A DNA stretch of 64,000 nt from positions 9,741,979 to 9,805,978 of the forward strand of contig CAJINV010000003.1 in NCBI GenBank assembly GCA_905178155.1, in the 5' to 3' direction. A model generated the notes under the pieces. The model saw nothing but the letters and a program-made list of their open reading frames with translations, made no database searches and was not told where the DNA came from. Positions within the stretch are counted from its first letter, which is position 1; each line of letters starts with the position of its first letter. Below, one piece after another: positions 48,155 through 58,831 of this stretch. This DNA is from Amoebophrya sp. A120 (lineage: Eukaryota; Sar; Dinophyceae; Syndiniales; Amoebophryaceae). A program made the translations under genes and the position numbers.

Positions 48155-48350
48155 CGTCCTCGCTGCAAACTTCGTTCGTTGAATTGGCACTGGTTTGGCA
48201 CCAGGACGCAAACCTCAACGAATACTTACTCGCACTGTGCGCCAAAATTTGACGCGATGGGCTTCCGTCACTCGCGAGAGTGGTGTCAGTCCTGAGTTGC
48301 CAAAGTTGAGACTTGTGGACCATGAGCCCAATGCCAAAGATGTTGCAGTG

Positions 48351-48372
48351 CCGGGCTTTTGGCTCAAGGTAT
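48351..48372 (+). other. Second spliced-leader-like copy with a GT after the leader end
   Basis: CCGGGC then TTTTGGCTCAAG is followed by GTATC, so the leader-like part ends at a GT, as in an SL RNA gene. The downstream bases (TCGCGACTTGCTAC) resemble those after the 48026 copy (TCGCGAACTGCTAC), showing that both copies share more than the leader. Confidence 0.4.
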
Positions 48373-48888
48373 CTATTGCGTCGCGACTTGCTACGCCCAA
48401 TCCCTTTATTTTCACCCTTCACGGGGCATGGCAGGCGTGGGCCTTGCTTTTGAGCCCGTTGATTTTCCATTGGGGCAAGGGTTCTGCTGCATGGCCGGGC
48501 GCGCGATACGAGTCCGCGCGCCATACCATGGTGGGTAGTTTGATTCTGGGCGGAACGCTGCCCATGTTTTTTGCATTTGGGGCCGCTGGTTCCTCGATTC
48601 TGATCGCGAGGCGTCTTGATTTGGCGACGACGAACAGGCGTGGCCTTCATTTGCTTTTTTTAAAAAGTTGAAATCCGCCCTAGCGGTAGCCCACTCGGGC
48701 GGATCGCATCCGACGAATGCAGCCCGGCCTTGTTCATTCTAGAACACATGGACAGTGCTGGTGGACTGGGTCCGTCTGGTGAAATCCGCCCCCGTGCTGC
48801 GCGCTGTTGTTGGCCTGGATCCCCCCGCGCTCTCGCCCTCACGCTGGCGGACCGGCCGCCGCTCCCCGGCAGCCGACCTACCTACCCC

Positions 48889-48914
48889 CCCCCTTTCGAC
48901 CTGTCGAAAGGGGG
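48889..48914. repeat. Hairpin CCCCCTTTCGAC, second location
   Basis: Perfect 12-bp arms CCCCCTTTCGAC and GTCGAAAGGGGG around CT. The preceding CGACCTACCTACC and the following TCCAATTG resemble, in inverted order, the flanks at 47245-47325. Confidence 0.8.
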
Positions 48915-49241
48915 TCCAATTGTTGCGCAGCCTCTTAAGTTTCCAACTTTCAGCAAAATTCTGCACATGCAACATGTACGACATGGAGACGATGCAGTAA
49001 ATTTAGGCCAAGTTATGCCAGGTTTTTGGCGCTTGTAGGTAATTTCCGTTATCCCGCACCCGGGCCCACCGAACGTCGAAACCGACCGGGCCACCCGGCG
49101 CACTGAGCGGCGGTACATGCAGGTGGCCCGACATGCAGGCAAAATTTTTTTCGGCGCGCGCGCAGATAGACATATTTGCATGGGAGAAAACTTTTCTTAG
49201 GCGCGCGCGCCCCCAAGAAAATCCCGACCCGAACACAAAAC

Positions 49242-49421
49242 TTACGCAGGCGACGCACAGAAATTATTTCCCAGGATTTTCGCCGCGTCACGAAACTCTT
49301 GACACAGGGAAAATCCAGGGAGCAAATTTCTGTAAGTCACCTGCGTAGGATTTGTGTTCCGACCGGCAACACCACTCTGAGCACAAATATTACGCAGGTG
49401 ACTTACAGAAATTAGTTCCCA
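49242..49421. repeat. Perfect 20-bp inverted repeat plus a direct copy
   Basis: TTCTGTAAGTCACCTGCGTA (49328-49347) is exactly complementary to TACGCAGGTGACTTACAGAA (49391-49410), and the flanks pair further with mismatches. A third, diverged copy in the second orientation lies at 49242-49264. Related pieces with GAGCACAAACCTTACG and TTCCCAGGATTTG occur at 50770-50830. Confidence 0.85.
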
Positions 49422-50559
49422 GAAGGTTCGCCGCAAGGGCATGGCATCAAGATGTTCTGAAAAATAACCTAAGGAGATGAAAGCAAATGCTGATCCCCTC
49501 CTTGGTTCGAAAAGTAAAAATCTTTTCGGCCCAAGGGGATGAAAAGAAAAACTCTTCACAGCGAACGTTTAGTACTAGCAACTCATCTCAACTTAATCCA
49601 ATACTCGAAAACTTTGAAGCTTAAGGCTCAGAAGTGCAGCACGATCAAAGCATCGTAGAAATTCAGCGTGCAAGTTCTCCCTTACCTAAAAACAACTCGT
49701 CCCTTTTTTCAGCAAGTTCAAAGTGAGTCCTTCTAGTTTTTCAGCAGCTGTAGTTAAAGAAATATTTCTCTCTTGTCTTTTTTCAACCAGGGGTTTTTCT
49801 TGAAATAGCGCTAGGAGAAAAGGTGTGTAATCGCGTTTCCACCTTCACGCATAAACACAAACAAACAACAACAAACAAACAAAAACTCATTCGGCCTGTG
49901 AGTCGAACCGTTCTTGCCTTTTCGAACCCAGGAGGTGAACAGAATTGCTTTCGCGACCGCTGAAGTGAAGGCCATCTGCTTCCGCTCCCACGAGGTGGAA
50001 GCAATTTGCTTTCACTGCCAAGGCGGAGGCGCAGACAACTTTTGTTCTCAGAAATGTGTAAGCTTGAGAGGGTCTCACGAGCAACCCCTTCCGGGACCCT
50101 TTCGCGACGCCCTTTCGTGGAACCTTTTATAGCTCGGGACTGAGGTACTTTCCGCGAATCTTTCCCGACCCCCTCTGCAAACATCCTCGACGGAGACCCT
50201 ATCCGGAAGGTCTCAGCTAGAAACTGAGCCCCTAGAAGAGGACGCAGCTTCTTCTAGGAGCGGGGTTCGTGGTTTCGATCGCAGAACGTTCGCCCCTAGC
50301 AGAGCAAAGAACTCAACCGGCCCGAAAGCAAAACCGATGGGCGTTCCTAAAGAAGCCTCGGCAAGCGAGAGCTACTGCCCCAGGCTTCGCTGGGAACATC
50401 GCGGAAGCGTGAGGCGCTCCAGGGAGCTCGTTCTGTGCATGAGTTCAGGAACACCGTTCTGGAAGGCCAGGAAGAAAAAGCTGCTGCGGGAGTATTCTTA
50501 CCTTGAAGCACAGACCAACTCGTTTGCCTATAGCTTCGACTTTCTGGCTTTACAGGAGT

Positions 50560-50850
50560 GCGCTCCTAGGATTTGCCTACTACGTCTCCAATCGCCACAC
50601 TTCAACACGTGGAGGATTTTAGTTGTGTCTAACTGAGGTGATTGGAAACGCAGTCAGCAATTGCCAGGAGCACATTTCTGAAAATCCTGGGAGCGCATTT
50701 CTATAAGGCCTCCACGTGTGATTATGTTGCGCGAGATCTTCAGACCTACTCCTAGTGCCGGCCAGAGCACAAACCTTACGTGGGGGCCTTGCAGAAATGT
50801 GTTCCCAGGATTTGCGACAAACCTTGGGAACACATTTCCAAGCGGCTAGA
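50560..50850. repeat. Diverged members of the 49.3-kb inverted repeat family
   Basis: CTCCTAGGATTTGCCTA, CCACACTTCAACACGTGGAG, GGAGCACATTTCTGAAAATC, GGCCTCCACGTGTG, GAGCACAAACCTTACG and GTTCCCAGGATTTG alternate in both orientations, giving a nested, partly palindromic block. No gene is seen. Confidence 0.65.
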
Positions 50851-51729
50851 GTGTGAAAGCTGTCGAGCGACCTTTTTTATTGAAAACGCATCGCTTTCAG
50901 TACCCTGGCACTGAAAAAAAGTCTATCCCTTGCTAAGACTAAAGTCGTGACGGCCATACAATTATTCCGCAACTTGCTTCCCTCCTTTCAGCGTTCCCCG
51001 CGTGCTGTTCCGGCAATGAGCGCCAACCCGAGCCAGGTCCGGCGGACAGCTGCGAACCATCGGCACCCAATACCCAGCGGGCGCTTAGCTAGGACGCTAG
51101 CATCTAAGTGAGCATACACCTCCCCGGGCACAACTCTACTGCCAATCCCCCACATGCAAAGGGCAGCGAGCAGGGGCAGCTCACTATGCCAGATGAGATT
51201 CTGTTTCTGCTTACGGACTAGCAAAGTTCAGAAATCAAAGGAGAAAAAGAACCCACCCCCAAGTGTGGACTCGCATGGTGAACGTTAAAAAATAAAAAAC
51301 GCGTAAATCTACATTGCGCCTCGCCGGGTTAGCATTAAGAATAGCACCAAAAAACAAGTAGAGCGCATTCACTTAAGGAAAGGTTAGTGCTGCAGATATG
51401 TTGAAAGGAGCGAGAAAAATACCGCTGGATCAGCCTAGCGCTAACGAAGGCCGGGTGTGCAGGCATGAGAGGACGAGCGCAAAAACTACAGACGGCGGAC
51501 ACTACGACAAGAACCTAGGAAAACAAACAGCGCTAACAGGCCCACCTAGCCGTCAGGGGGTGCCTGAACAGCCTGACTCATAGTGTTATCGCAGCTGCCG
51601 CAATATCTTCAGCTGTCGCAACTATGTGTGGTAATCATGGCCTTAGGAGCGCCACACACATACCCAGGAGCGGGGTTGTCCGGTGGAGACGTCCTGGAGC
51701 CTTGTTTGCCCGGCTTTGCTCCCGGGGGA

Positions 51730-52470
51730 AAACTAAAAGTAAAAAGTAAAAACTAAAAGCAAAAAGTAAAAGTAAAAACTAAAAGTAAAAATAAACGAAA
51801 AGTAAAAGCTAAAAACTAATGCTAAGCTGCGGGTAAAAACTAAAAGCAAAGGCAAAAACTAAAAGTGAAGGCTAAAGTCAAAAAGTGGAAGTTGAAAGCA
51901 GAAGCAAGGAAAGGCAAAGCTTGAAGATGAGGGCCAACAGCAGAACTTGCAAACCTTTTGAATTCGACAAGCAACAAAAATACGAGGCAAGGTCGTCAAA
52001 GCTGGCTGAAAAAAGCGCGCGCGGCGCTGGAAGGAAGAACGACGCCCCAGGCTTTCAAAGTCTTGAAGAGCTGGCGGGAAACAAACAAGCCTAAGCAAAA
52101 CGATCTGGGCACTCAGTGCCTGCATCGGGTGCAAAAGCCAGGGACTCTGCTCGCGTGTGGAGACCTACCCACAATTTGGCACGAAGAATGACAGCCGCGG
52201 TATGCAGAAAAGTGGCGCAAAAACCACTCCAGCCACAACAACTGCTCACAGCTGTTAGCACAGCCGCGCATATGCCTTACAACCGCAAAAACTGCTTGCG
52301 ACCGCAATCAAAATCTGCTTACAACCGCAACCGCAAACGGGGCGGAGCTGCTTCTGGCCCTGGCTTTTCGTTTTTTTATTTTTGAGCTCCTGTTCTGGCT
52401 CTTTTTTTTGTTTTTCGGTCTAGCGGAATAATTTGATTTTGTTTCACACTTCCACAGGCGAAGCATTCGT
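51730..52470. repeat. Dispersed repeat, second copy without hairpins
   Basis: The left part is a run of AAAAACTAAAAGT-type units. The middle shares AAACCTTTTGAATTCGACAAG, GCGCTGGAAGG and GACGCCCCAGG positions with 36700-37350. The right end repeats CTCCTGTTCTGG, the T run, GGTCTAGCGGAATAATTTGA and CACTTCCACAGGCGAAGCA. Between 52100 and 52370 the two copies differ. Confidence 0.75.
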
Positions 52471-53164
52471 GGCTAGTTGCTTACAGAAGTATACTGGCAC
52501 TGCAAACAAATTGCTTCCATTGCCACGCACGGCATTAAAAGTACTTAATTCACTTTCAATACCTCCAGGGCATTTGAAAGCAATGAATTTGCTTTCAATG
52601 CGCAAGAGTGTGAGGCCCACTCCTGGCAGCCCGGAAGGAAAAGCGTGGCAGCCTTGCCGAAGAAAGCTGCCTGTTCTCCCTCGAGCTCGTGCGCTGGCTG
52701 CTTCCCAGCCTGATTCTTCATGGCCTTGGGCCATTCCAAGGGACTCCGCAGAGATGCTACCTACACCGCCCCGCAGTTTGTTTCCGTTTTTTTCATAACA
52801 TGAGTGTTCGGGAACGAGGTTGGGAACTAATTTCCGAAAGCCTTCGAGAGAAGTGGCGCCGGGGCGCGCGGAGGTTGGGAGCAGCGTCGCCCCGGAGGCG
52901 CTGCGACGGCCGGCCGCTGCTGGCTGGGCGGCCCCTTCGTGTGCGTCAGTGCTGGCAGCGCACTCAAGCAAAGCGCGCGCTCTGAAATTGGGCACCACCT
53001 TGAAAACATCCATGCCGTCGCCTAAATCAGTCCGCTTGTGGTGGGGAAAGTCGCGCAATGCAATGAATAAATACAACCGCTACCATAAAACACAAGATAG
53101 CAAGGCAATGCATGGGTCAATGCAATGGAATACAATGTGGAGCAAGCTTCGGCACTGTATGTGC

Positions 53165-53215
53165 AGGAATAGAATACAATACAACACAATACAATACAAC
53201 ACAGCTCAGCGCCAA
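53165..53215. repeat. AATAC pentanucleotide tract
   Basis: AATAC and AACAC units alternate about eight times (GAATACAATACAACACAATA and onward). Further AATGCAATGG-type units lie just upstream, from 53050. Confidence 0.8.
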
Positions 53216-54306
53216 AGAGTTCACGAATGCGCTCGAAAATTGTCGCTCGAGCCTCACGCAGAGGCGCGGAGAAGGTGTTCGGATGAGATCACTGCGAGAA
53301 CTCTTTTCTTCTTGTGAACAGCTGCTGAGTTGGACGATTCCCGTAAAGAGCCAAAATTCTCACGGGTGAAAGATGCAAGTCTGGTCATTGCTACTTTTTC
53401 TTGTCAAAGAAATTGCATGCACGTGGGCGACGTAACGCCTTGCGCTTACTCGTGTATACATGTACTCACATGAGGGCCAGCTACTATTGCCACACACCAA
53501 CACAAGCAGTGCGAAAACCCCAGTATCGAGTGGGGTTTTGTGTGAGTGAGACTGGCCTTGTTTACTCGTCACCATGACTTGTTACACTCAGTTATAAATA
53601 TGTAACCGCTACAGAGAAAAACTATGACGGCGGCGGAGGCCAATCTAACTCGTGACGAGACTTCTATTACTATAAGAATTACAACTACAACTTTTTTTTT
53701 CATTCCGCCTAACTTATATTTCGCAGCTACATCATTGTTATTCCTCAGCGCTTGACCTTCCTTTTTTTAGTTTAGTTTTTGTGTAGCGTTTGTTCCTTTC
53801 CGCGGTGTACCTTCTACAGGCACTGCGAGCGTGAACGTATGTGGCTTGGCTCGATGGAGCTTTGTAATTGCAACTTCAAAACGCGTAATCAGGTCCCGTT
53901 AAAGGAATTCTTGCAGGAGATCTTCGAAGAGTCACGCTTTTGACGAATTCTCGCAACTAACTTCAACTTCTATTTACTATTTGTGTGACTGATATAGCAA
54001 CATAGTACTGTTTTTTGTTTCTGATTCTGGCTTACCATCCGCGTTATAAATTCATCATTTCGGAATCTTCTTCTTCATTTAGCAAAACCGAAAGCATAGA
54101 TAAGTAAGTGTAGGAAAGTATTGCTTCGCGTCGCGTCAGCGCCAGACAATGATTTCTCTTTGATAGCGATAACCTAAAACTCGGCAGAGAAATCGATGAC
54201 ATTTTCAAACGACTGAAAAGTGCGTACCCGTACCCCAGAGAACTGTATCTCAGAACTTCATGCCTCCTGGTTCATCCATGGCTGCTCTCTCCTCACTTAC
54301 AGGGCC

Positions 54307-54830
54307 TCATGACCCCGGCACCGGCTTCGCTTGCACGCCCTGCAGCAGTGTAGCCGGCTCATCTGCTGTACACTCGGATTTTGCATCCAGCATGCCTTCT
54401 GTAGCTGAATCCGTACCTGATTGAAAAATGCGAACCTTCTGCACAAAGACTTTTGGAAAGCAAGGGGGCTGTTGCGAGGAACGACTAACAGCTTGACTTG
54501 GTGCAAGTGATTATGACCTGCAGCATAGTGTGAGTGTCTGCAATATATAGATAACACACACAGGCAAAATTCCGATGACGAGTGACTGTGATGCCCGAAA
54601 ATGTGAACACTTTGCATACACATACCAGTAAGTAGTACAGTGAGGACTTACCTTTGAGGCCAAGAGGAAGCGGCTCGACACACGCGCTCGCCTCGCTAAC
54701 AGCGTACTTCTGCAATGTCTCAGCACCATGCCCATGGTTCGCTGGGATAGGAACAGCAGACTCTAGGGCATCGCCCACCGCTGCTTGGCCACCACGCTGA
54801 CTTTTCTTGCGCACGAGATAGCACATCAGG
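54307..54830 (-). CDS. 3' end of a membrane protein gene, last two exons
   Basis: Exon A (54830-54652, acceptor TTATCAG, donor GTAAGT) encodes LMCYLVRKKSQRGG, then a Glu- and Ala-rich stretch to PLPLGLK. Exon B (54416-54307, acceptor TTTCAATCAG) joins in phase (1 nt plus 2 nt) and reads TDSATEGMLDAKSECTADEP to PVPGS and a TGA stop. The hydrophobic LMCYLV followed by RKK looks like the inner end of a membrane helix with a cytoplasmic tail of about 90 residues. The frame upstream of the acceptor stays hydrophobic (ICAGYCGALVIS) until a TGA, so the true start of exon A could be different. The preceding exon must end in phase 2. The exon at 59063 ends in a membrane helix but offers no phase-2 donor, so linkage to that gene is not shown. 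Confidence 0.52.
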
Positions 54831-54899
54831 CTGATAACGAGGGCGCCGCAGTATCCCGCGCAAATGCGTTCGGGTCAGGAGCGGATTGAAATGCATTGC

Positions 54900-57800
54900 G
54901 CGCATGCTTTTACTAACTCCCTAGACTATTACGCCGATGACCAGCACGCCGACGGTCGGGCGCGTAGCAAACATGACGATGACCGCAGAGGATCGGGCGC
55001 GTAGTAAACATAACAAGCGAAGAATAAAACAGCTCGGGCTTTGGACACGAGCAACCTCTTGCCTGGCTCCCGGGCTCTGGGGGCCGGGGGGAGCGGCAGC
55101 TTGAGGCTGGACACCAGCCTGGCGGACACCGGGTTGGGCTCGCGCTGCGCTTCTCCGGCAGCTGCCCCGCCCACAAAGTGCGAGGGATGGGGCTTCGCAG
55201 AACTAGCCGCACGAAGCGCAGAAACGTCCTTCGTCCCTGGGCCCAACAGTCCGGCCGCAGACTGGCAGCCGACGGAGGGGCACCAACCGGGTAGCCTGTT
55301 CGAATGCGCGACCGCCAGAGCGCCCTTTCTAAGTCGAAGAAGGACGAAAGGGCGGCGCGGCCGCGCGTATCAACTCCGAGCGCCCCGCACCGGGAATGCG
55401 CTGGGCGGGCAACGTTCGCGCGGAAAAGGCCCCGGCCGGCGCATGCAAGTAGGCCGGCACCGGGCGTGCCCCAATCAGTACGGAAAAACACGCAGAAAAT
55501 GGGGGCTCGTGGTCCACGTCCCCTTTTCAAAAAAAAGAAAAAGGGCGCACTGGGCCCAACCCGGCGGGAAGAGGGCCCCCCCCCCGGCGTAGAAGCGGCC
55601 CGAGCCCGGCCGGCGGGGAGAGGAAAGGCGTCCGGAGCTTGGTTGTGCATTGCCCACTCGGAAAGGATCGGAGGCTTTGGAGGCGGCCGGGGGCCCGGCC
55701 GCGGCAGAGAGAGGGCCGGGGGCCACGCGGGGCGGGCCGGAATCTTCAAACGGAGGCCTTTCGGGCCGCAATCAAACGGAGGCAGGGGAGCAAGGCGCCC
55801 CCGCCTCGGAGGGCGCAGCCCGCCCTATATTTCACGACACGGACCAAAGCGCGCCGGAGCCGAGCGGGGTAGGTAAATGCAGTAGGTAAGGACCAAGACG
55901 ACTACGGGCCGCCTCTGTCCGCGGGGGTAGTGCGGCTGCCGCGGTTTTTTTGCCTGCGCGGCCCAATTTTGCGGCACTGCTTTCGCGCGTACATTCCCGG
56001 TAGCAAAAGCGCCACGCCTTTTGTCTCGGGCACTCTCCCGTCGCGCATGACGTATGTCCGCAGGCATGCAGCCGGGGACCGTAGATATCACGACCACAAG
56101 TCGCCATCTTCCTGCCCTTAAAACCAGAAAACCTCCCCCGTATGCTATGGCCCCGCCACGGTCGACCCCTCGGGCGCCCCAAATCGTGCCCGCAGCATGC
56201 GGATCAGCGAGCTGCCTTTCGCGCACGTTGCGTCTTTTCTATTTTTTCACTTTCAATCAAAGCGAAGCAGTTGGCAAGCTGCTCGCCGCATTGGAAGTGG
56301 CCCACTTAGGCCGCCGCTTTTGCGACCTTCAAAATTCGAAAAAAATGGCGTCTAAAGCATGCGGGCCCGCGGGCGTTTTTCTTCTTGGCATTCTTTGGCG
56401 CCTCTTTTGGGGCGCCCCAAATCGGCGGAAACCAGCGCCCCGGGCACTTCCGACGAGCGCCCCTTTTGCCGGCGCCCACCCCCCCCGCGTCCGTCGCCCC
56501 ATCACTCGGCAAGCGATCGAATAGCCTCGGGCCCTTTTGATTGACCCCAGTGCCCCGGCCGATTGAAGGCTGCCGCGTTTCTATGTGGGCCCAAAAGCCT
56601 TCCGGCCGATTGAAGTCGCCGGGCGTTTTGTTGTCTGGCTGGCACAAACCTTCCGCTTCCCCGGCCGGAGCCGCTCGGTGGCCTCACTACGTACCACCCT
56701 GGGCGCCCGGCCGGGCGGGCGCCTCAGCCGTTCCGCGCGTTTCGCTTCCCCCCGGCTGGCCGTCGCGGCGGGCGGCCCCCCGGAGAGACTGCCTACCAGG
56801 AGGGCCAGCCAGGCTGGGCAAGCCATCGTAGGGGGGGGCAACCAGGCGGCGCCCGCCGCTTTATTTGCCGGGGTGGCGAGGGCCTTGCCCGCGTTGGGCC
56901 GAAGAAGAAAAGCGGAAAATGGCCGCCCACAGAAACCCGGAGGCGCCCTCCCTCACTGGCGGCGGCTCGGGTCGCGACGGCGGGCCGGCGCGTAGGGGGC
57001 CCACGCCGAAGGCGGACCCCAACAAGCGCGGCTAGCCAGCGGCGATGTGGCTAGGCAGCGAAGCACCACAAGGCCGCTTGCCGCGCCTGCTAGCTTTTTT
57101 TTCCCGCGGCGAAACGCGACCGGCGGGCCGCGGCTGTGGGTGCTCGAGGTTTATTCCAATGCCCCGACCGCAGCCGCGGGTGCCTGCGCTAGAAACAGGA
57201 AGCGACCCAAGGTAGGCGGGGCGAGCGCACAAGGGCAACCACGGCAAGCAGCGCCCGCTCTAGGTAGACTCCAACTACCTCGGCCAACGAAGTCGGGGGC
57301 CGACGGAGAGGAAGCACAGAGGCAAATGGGCCGCCGGCCCGACGAAAACACAGGCGCGGGGCGTCATTTCCGCATTGCCCGGCCGGTGCTTGGTTTTTGC
57401 GGCGGACGCCCTGCGCGTGTAAGGGCCACACGGGAGCAGCTCGGGACATACGGAAGAGCCGGGCAAAGGGCGAGACAGTCTGCGGCAACCCAAGGAAACA
57501 ACCCCGGCCCAGCGCGCGCCCCCCTCCTGCCAGTATTGGCTTGAACAAATTTCCGCGGGCCTGTGCGCTTCACTTAGTTCAATACCACGGCCGCTGTGTT
57601 TTGCAGCGAAGCTGCGCGCACTACTTTAGTATTTGAGTGCGGTTCCGCACCGATATGGGTCGCGCCCCAGGAAGCCTGACGCAACTTTTCGCACGCTTTC
57701 GGCGCGCACTTAGATTGCGCCCCGTGGCGCCCTGGCGTGAAGCTCTCGGGACGGCCTGGTCGTGAAGCTGAAGACCATCCAAGAAACGAGCTGAGAATGC

Positions 57801-58800
57801 TCGCCGACCACATCGGCTTGCAGCCGCGTTCCCGGGCCGCAAGGGAGGGCGGCCGCATAAAAAAAAGGGCTCGGGAACGCGTGCGCGGGCCCGCGGCTTT
57901 ATCTGGAGGAAACGCGCAGCCACAAAAGCTGCCCCAGCCCACGATGGATCTCAGGCCCGCTCTGCCTTCCAGAGCGGCGGCACCAGAACTGCCCGACGCC
58001 GCGGCCCCCGGGCTACTTTAGGAGCATGCGCCGCGCCCTCCGTGAAAGTGTCCGGGGCTCGAGATCCGCGGAAGCTGCCACGAGCTTGCGCCGCCACCTG
58101 ATTCATAAGTGCTCAAGTTGCGAGCCCCCTAGACCGAGCAGACTATCGAGTCATTGAAAAAAAACAGCACGGGAGGTAGAGAAGGCTGGAAAAGGAAAAC
58201 AACGAAAGGACCAGCGTGCGACCGGCACCAGGAGTAGAGCGATACGAGACGAAAAGAAAACAGAGGGCAAGATGAGAAACAAAGCAACGAAATGGGCGGG
58301 GCCTGCCCATTTCGCTCCTTTGCCTCTCATCAGTCGTCACGCTGTGGTGGCTTCAAGTTCAGTCAGTGCTCTTCGCGATCTCAGACGAACGAGCCCGCCC
58401 AGAAAAACGAGCCCGCCCCCCTCTATGTATACGCAGCCGTCTTCGTATTACACAGAAGAACTACGCGGCTGCGCGGATTTGCATGCAATGCGAGGCGGGT
58501 GCGAGGCATTGCAGCCTGCAACCCAGCGAATGCGCCGCCTAGTCACAAGGCTCGCGAGTGCCTACCGAGCGCAGGAAAAGCCCAAAAGTAGAAGCCGCGG
58601 CATTTGCCAGCCAATTTCCCGCCTCGCAGTTCGCGAAAGGCGACGTTCACGAAAGGCGACGGCAATAAAGGCATTTTGATGCCAGGGGCCCGACTGCTTC
58701 CGAACCTACACGATTTGCGGGCAATGCTTGCAAGCGCGAGGCCGCGGCCGTTTTGCGACTCAAGCCGAGTCGTGTTGCTTATTAATTCGAAACTGAATCT
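54900..58800. other. GC-rich stretch without a supported gene
   Basis: Open frames on both strands at 55040-55870 and 56300-57570 reflect high GC. Only the repeat copy at 55915-56500 is recognised. If the two membrane gene parts on either side belong together, this is their intron. Confidence 0.5.
55915..56500. repeat. Dispersed GC-rich repeat family, copy 2
   Basis: Same order of landmarks as in copy 1, from GCGGGGGTAGTG through TATCACGACCACAAG and TATGGCCCCGCC to GGCGCCCCAAATCGGCGGAA and GAGCGCCCCTTTTGCC. Identity is broken by many substitutions and by a different 100-bp insert near 55980. Confidence 0.75.
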
Positions 58801-58831
58801 AAATCCCTGCGAAATGCATATTGGAAAAAAA

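Larger units (their letters stand above)
49430..54300. other. Intergenic stretch without a supported gene
   Basis: Contains the repeats described at 50560-50850, 51730-52470 and 53165-53215, and AT-richer DNA at 53550-54290 with no open frame of note. A 210-codon minus ORF at 52444-53076 overlaps repeat sequence and an open plus frame and is not credible. Confidence 0.5.

Noticed and set aside
48084-48671. ORFs of 188 (minus) and 158 (plus) codons around the spliced-leader copies
   Set aside because: They overlap on opposite strands, have no domain, and cover the related leader-like repeats; neither looks like a reinserted mRNA.
52444-53076. 210-codon minus-strand ORF
   Set aside because: It starts inside the dispersed repeat and overlaps an open 165-codon plus frame; composition is not protein-like.
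54913-55749. 278-codon minus-strand ORF
   Set aside because: GC-driven Arg/Pro/Gly/Ala composition, with open plus frames of similar length; no exon signals.
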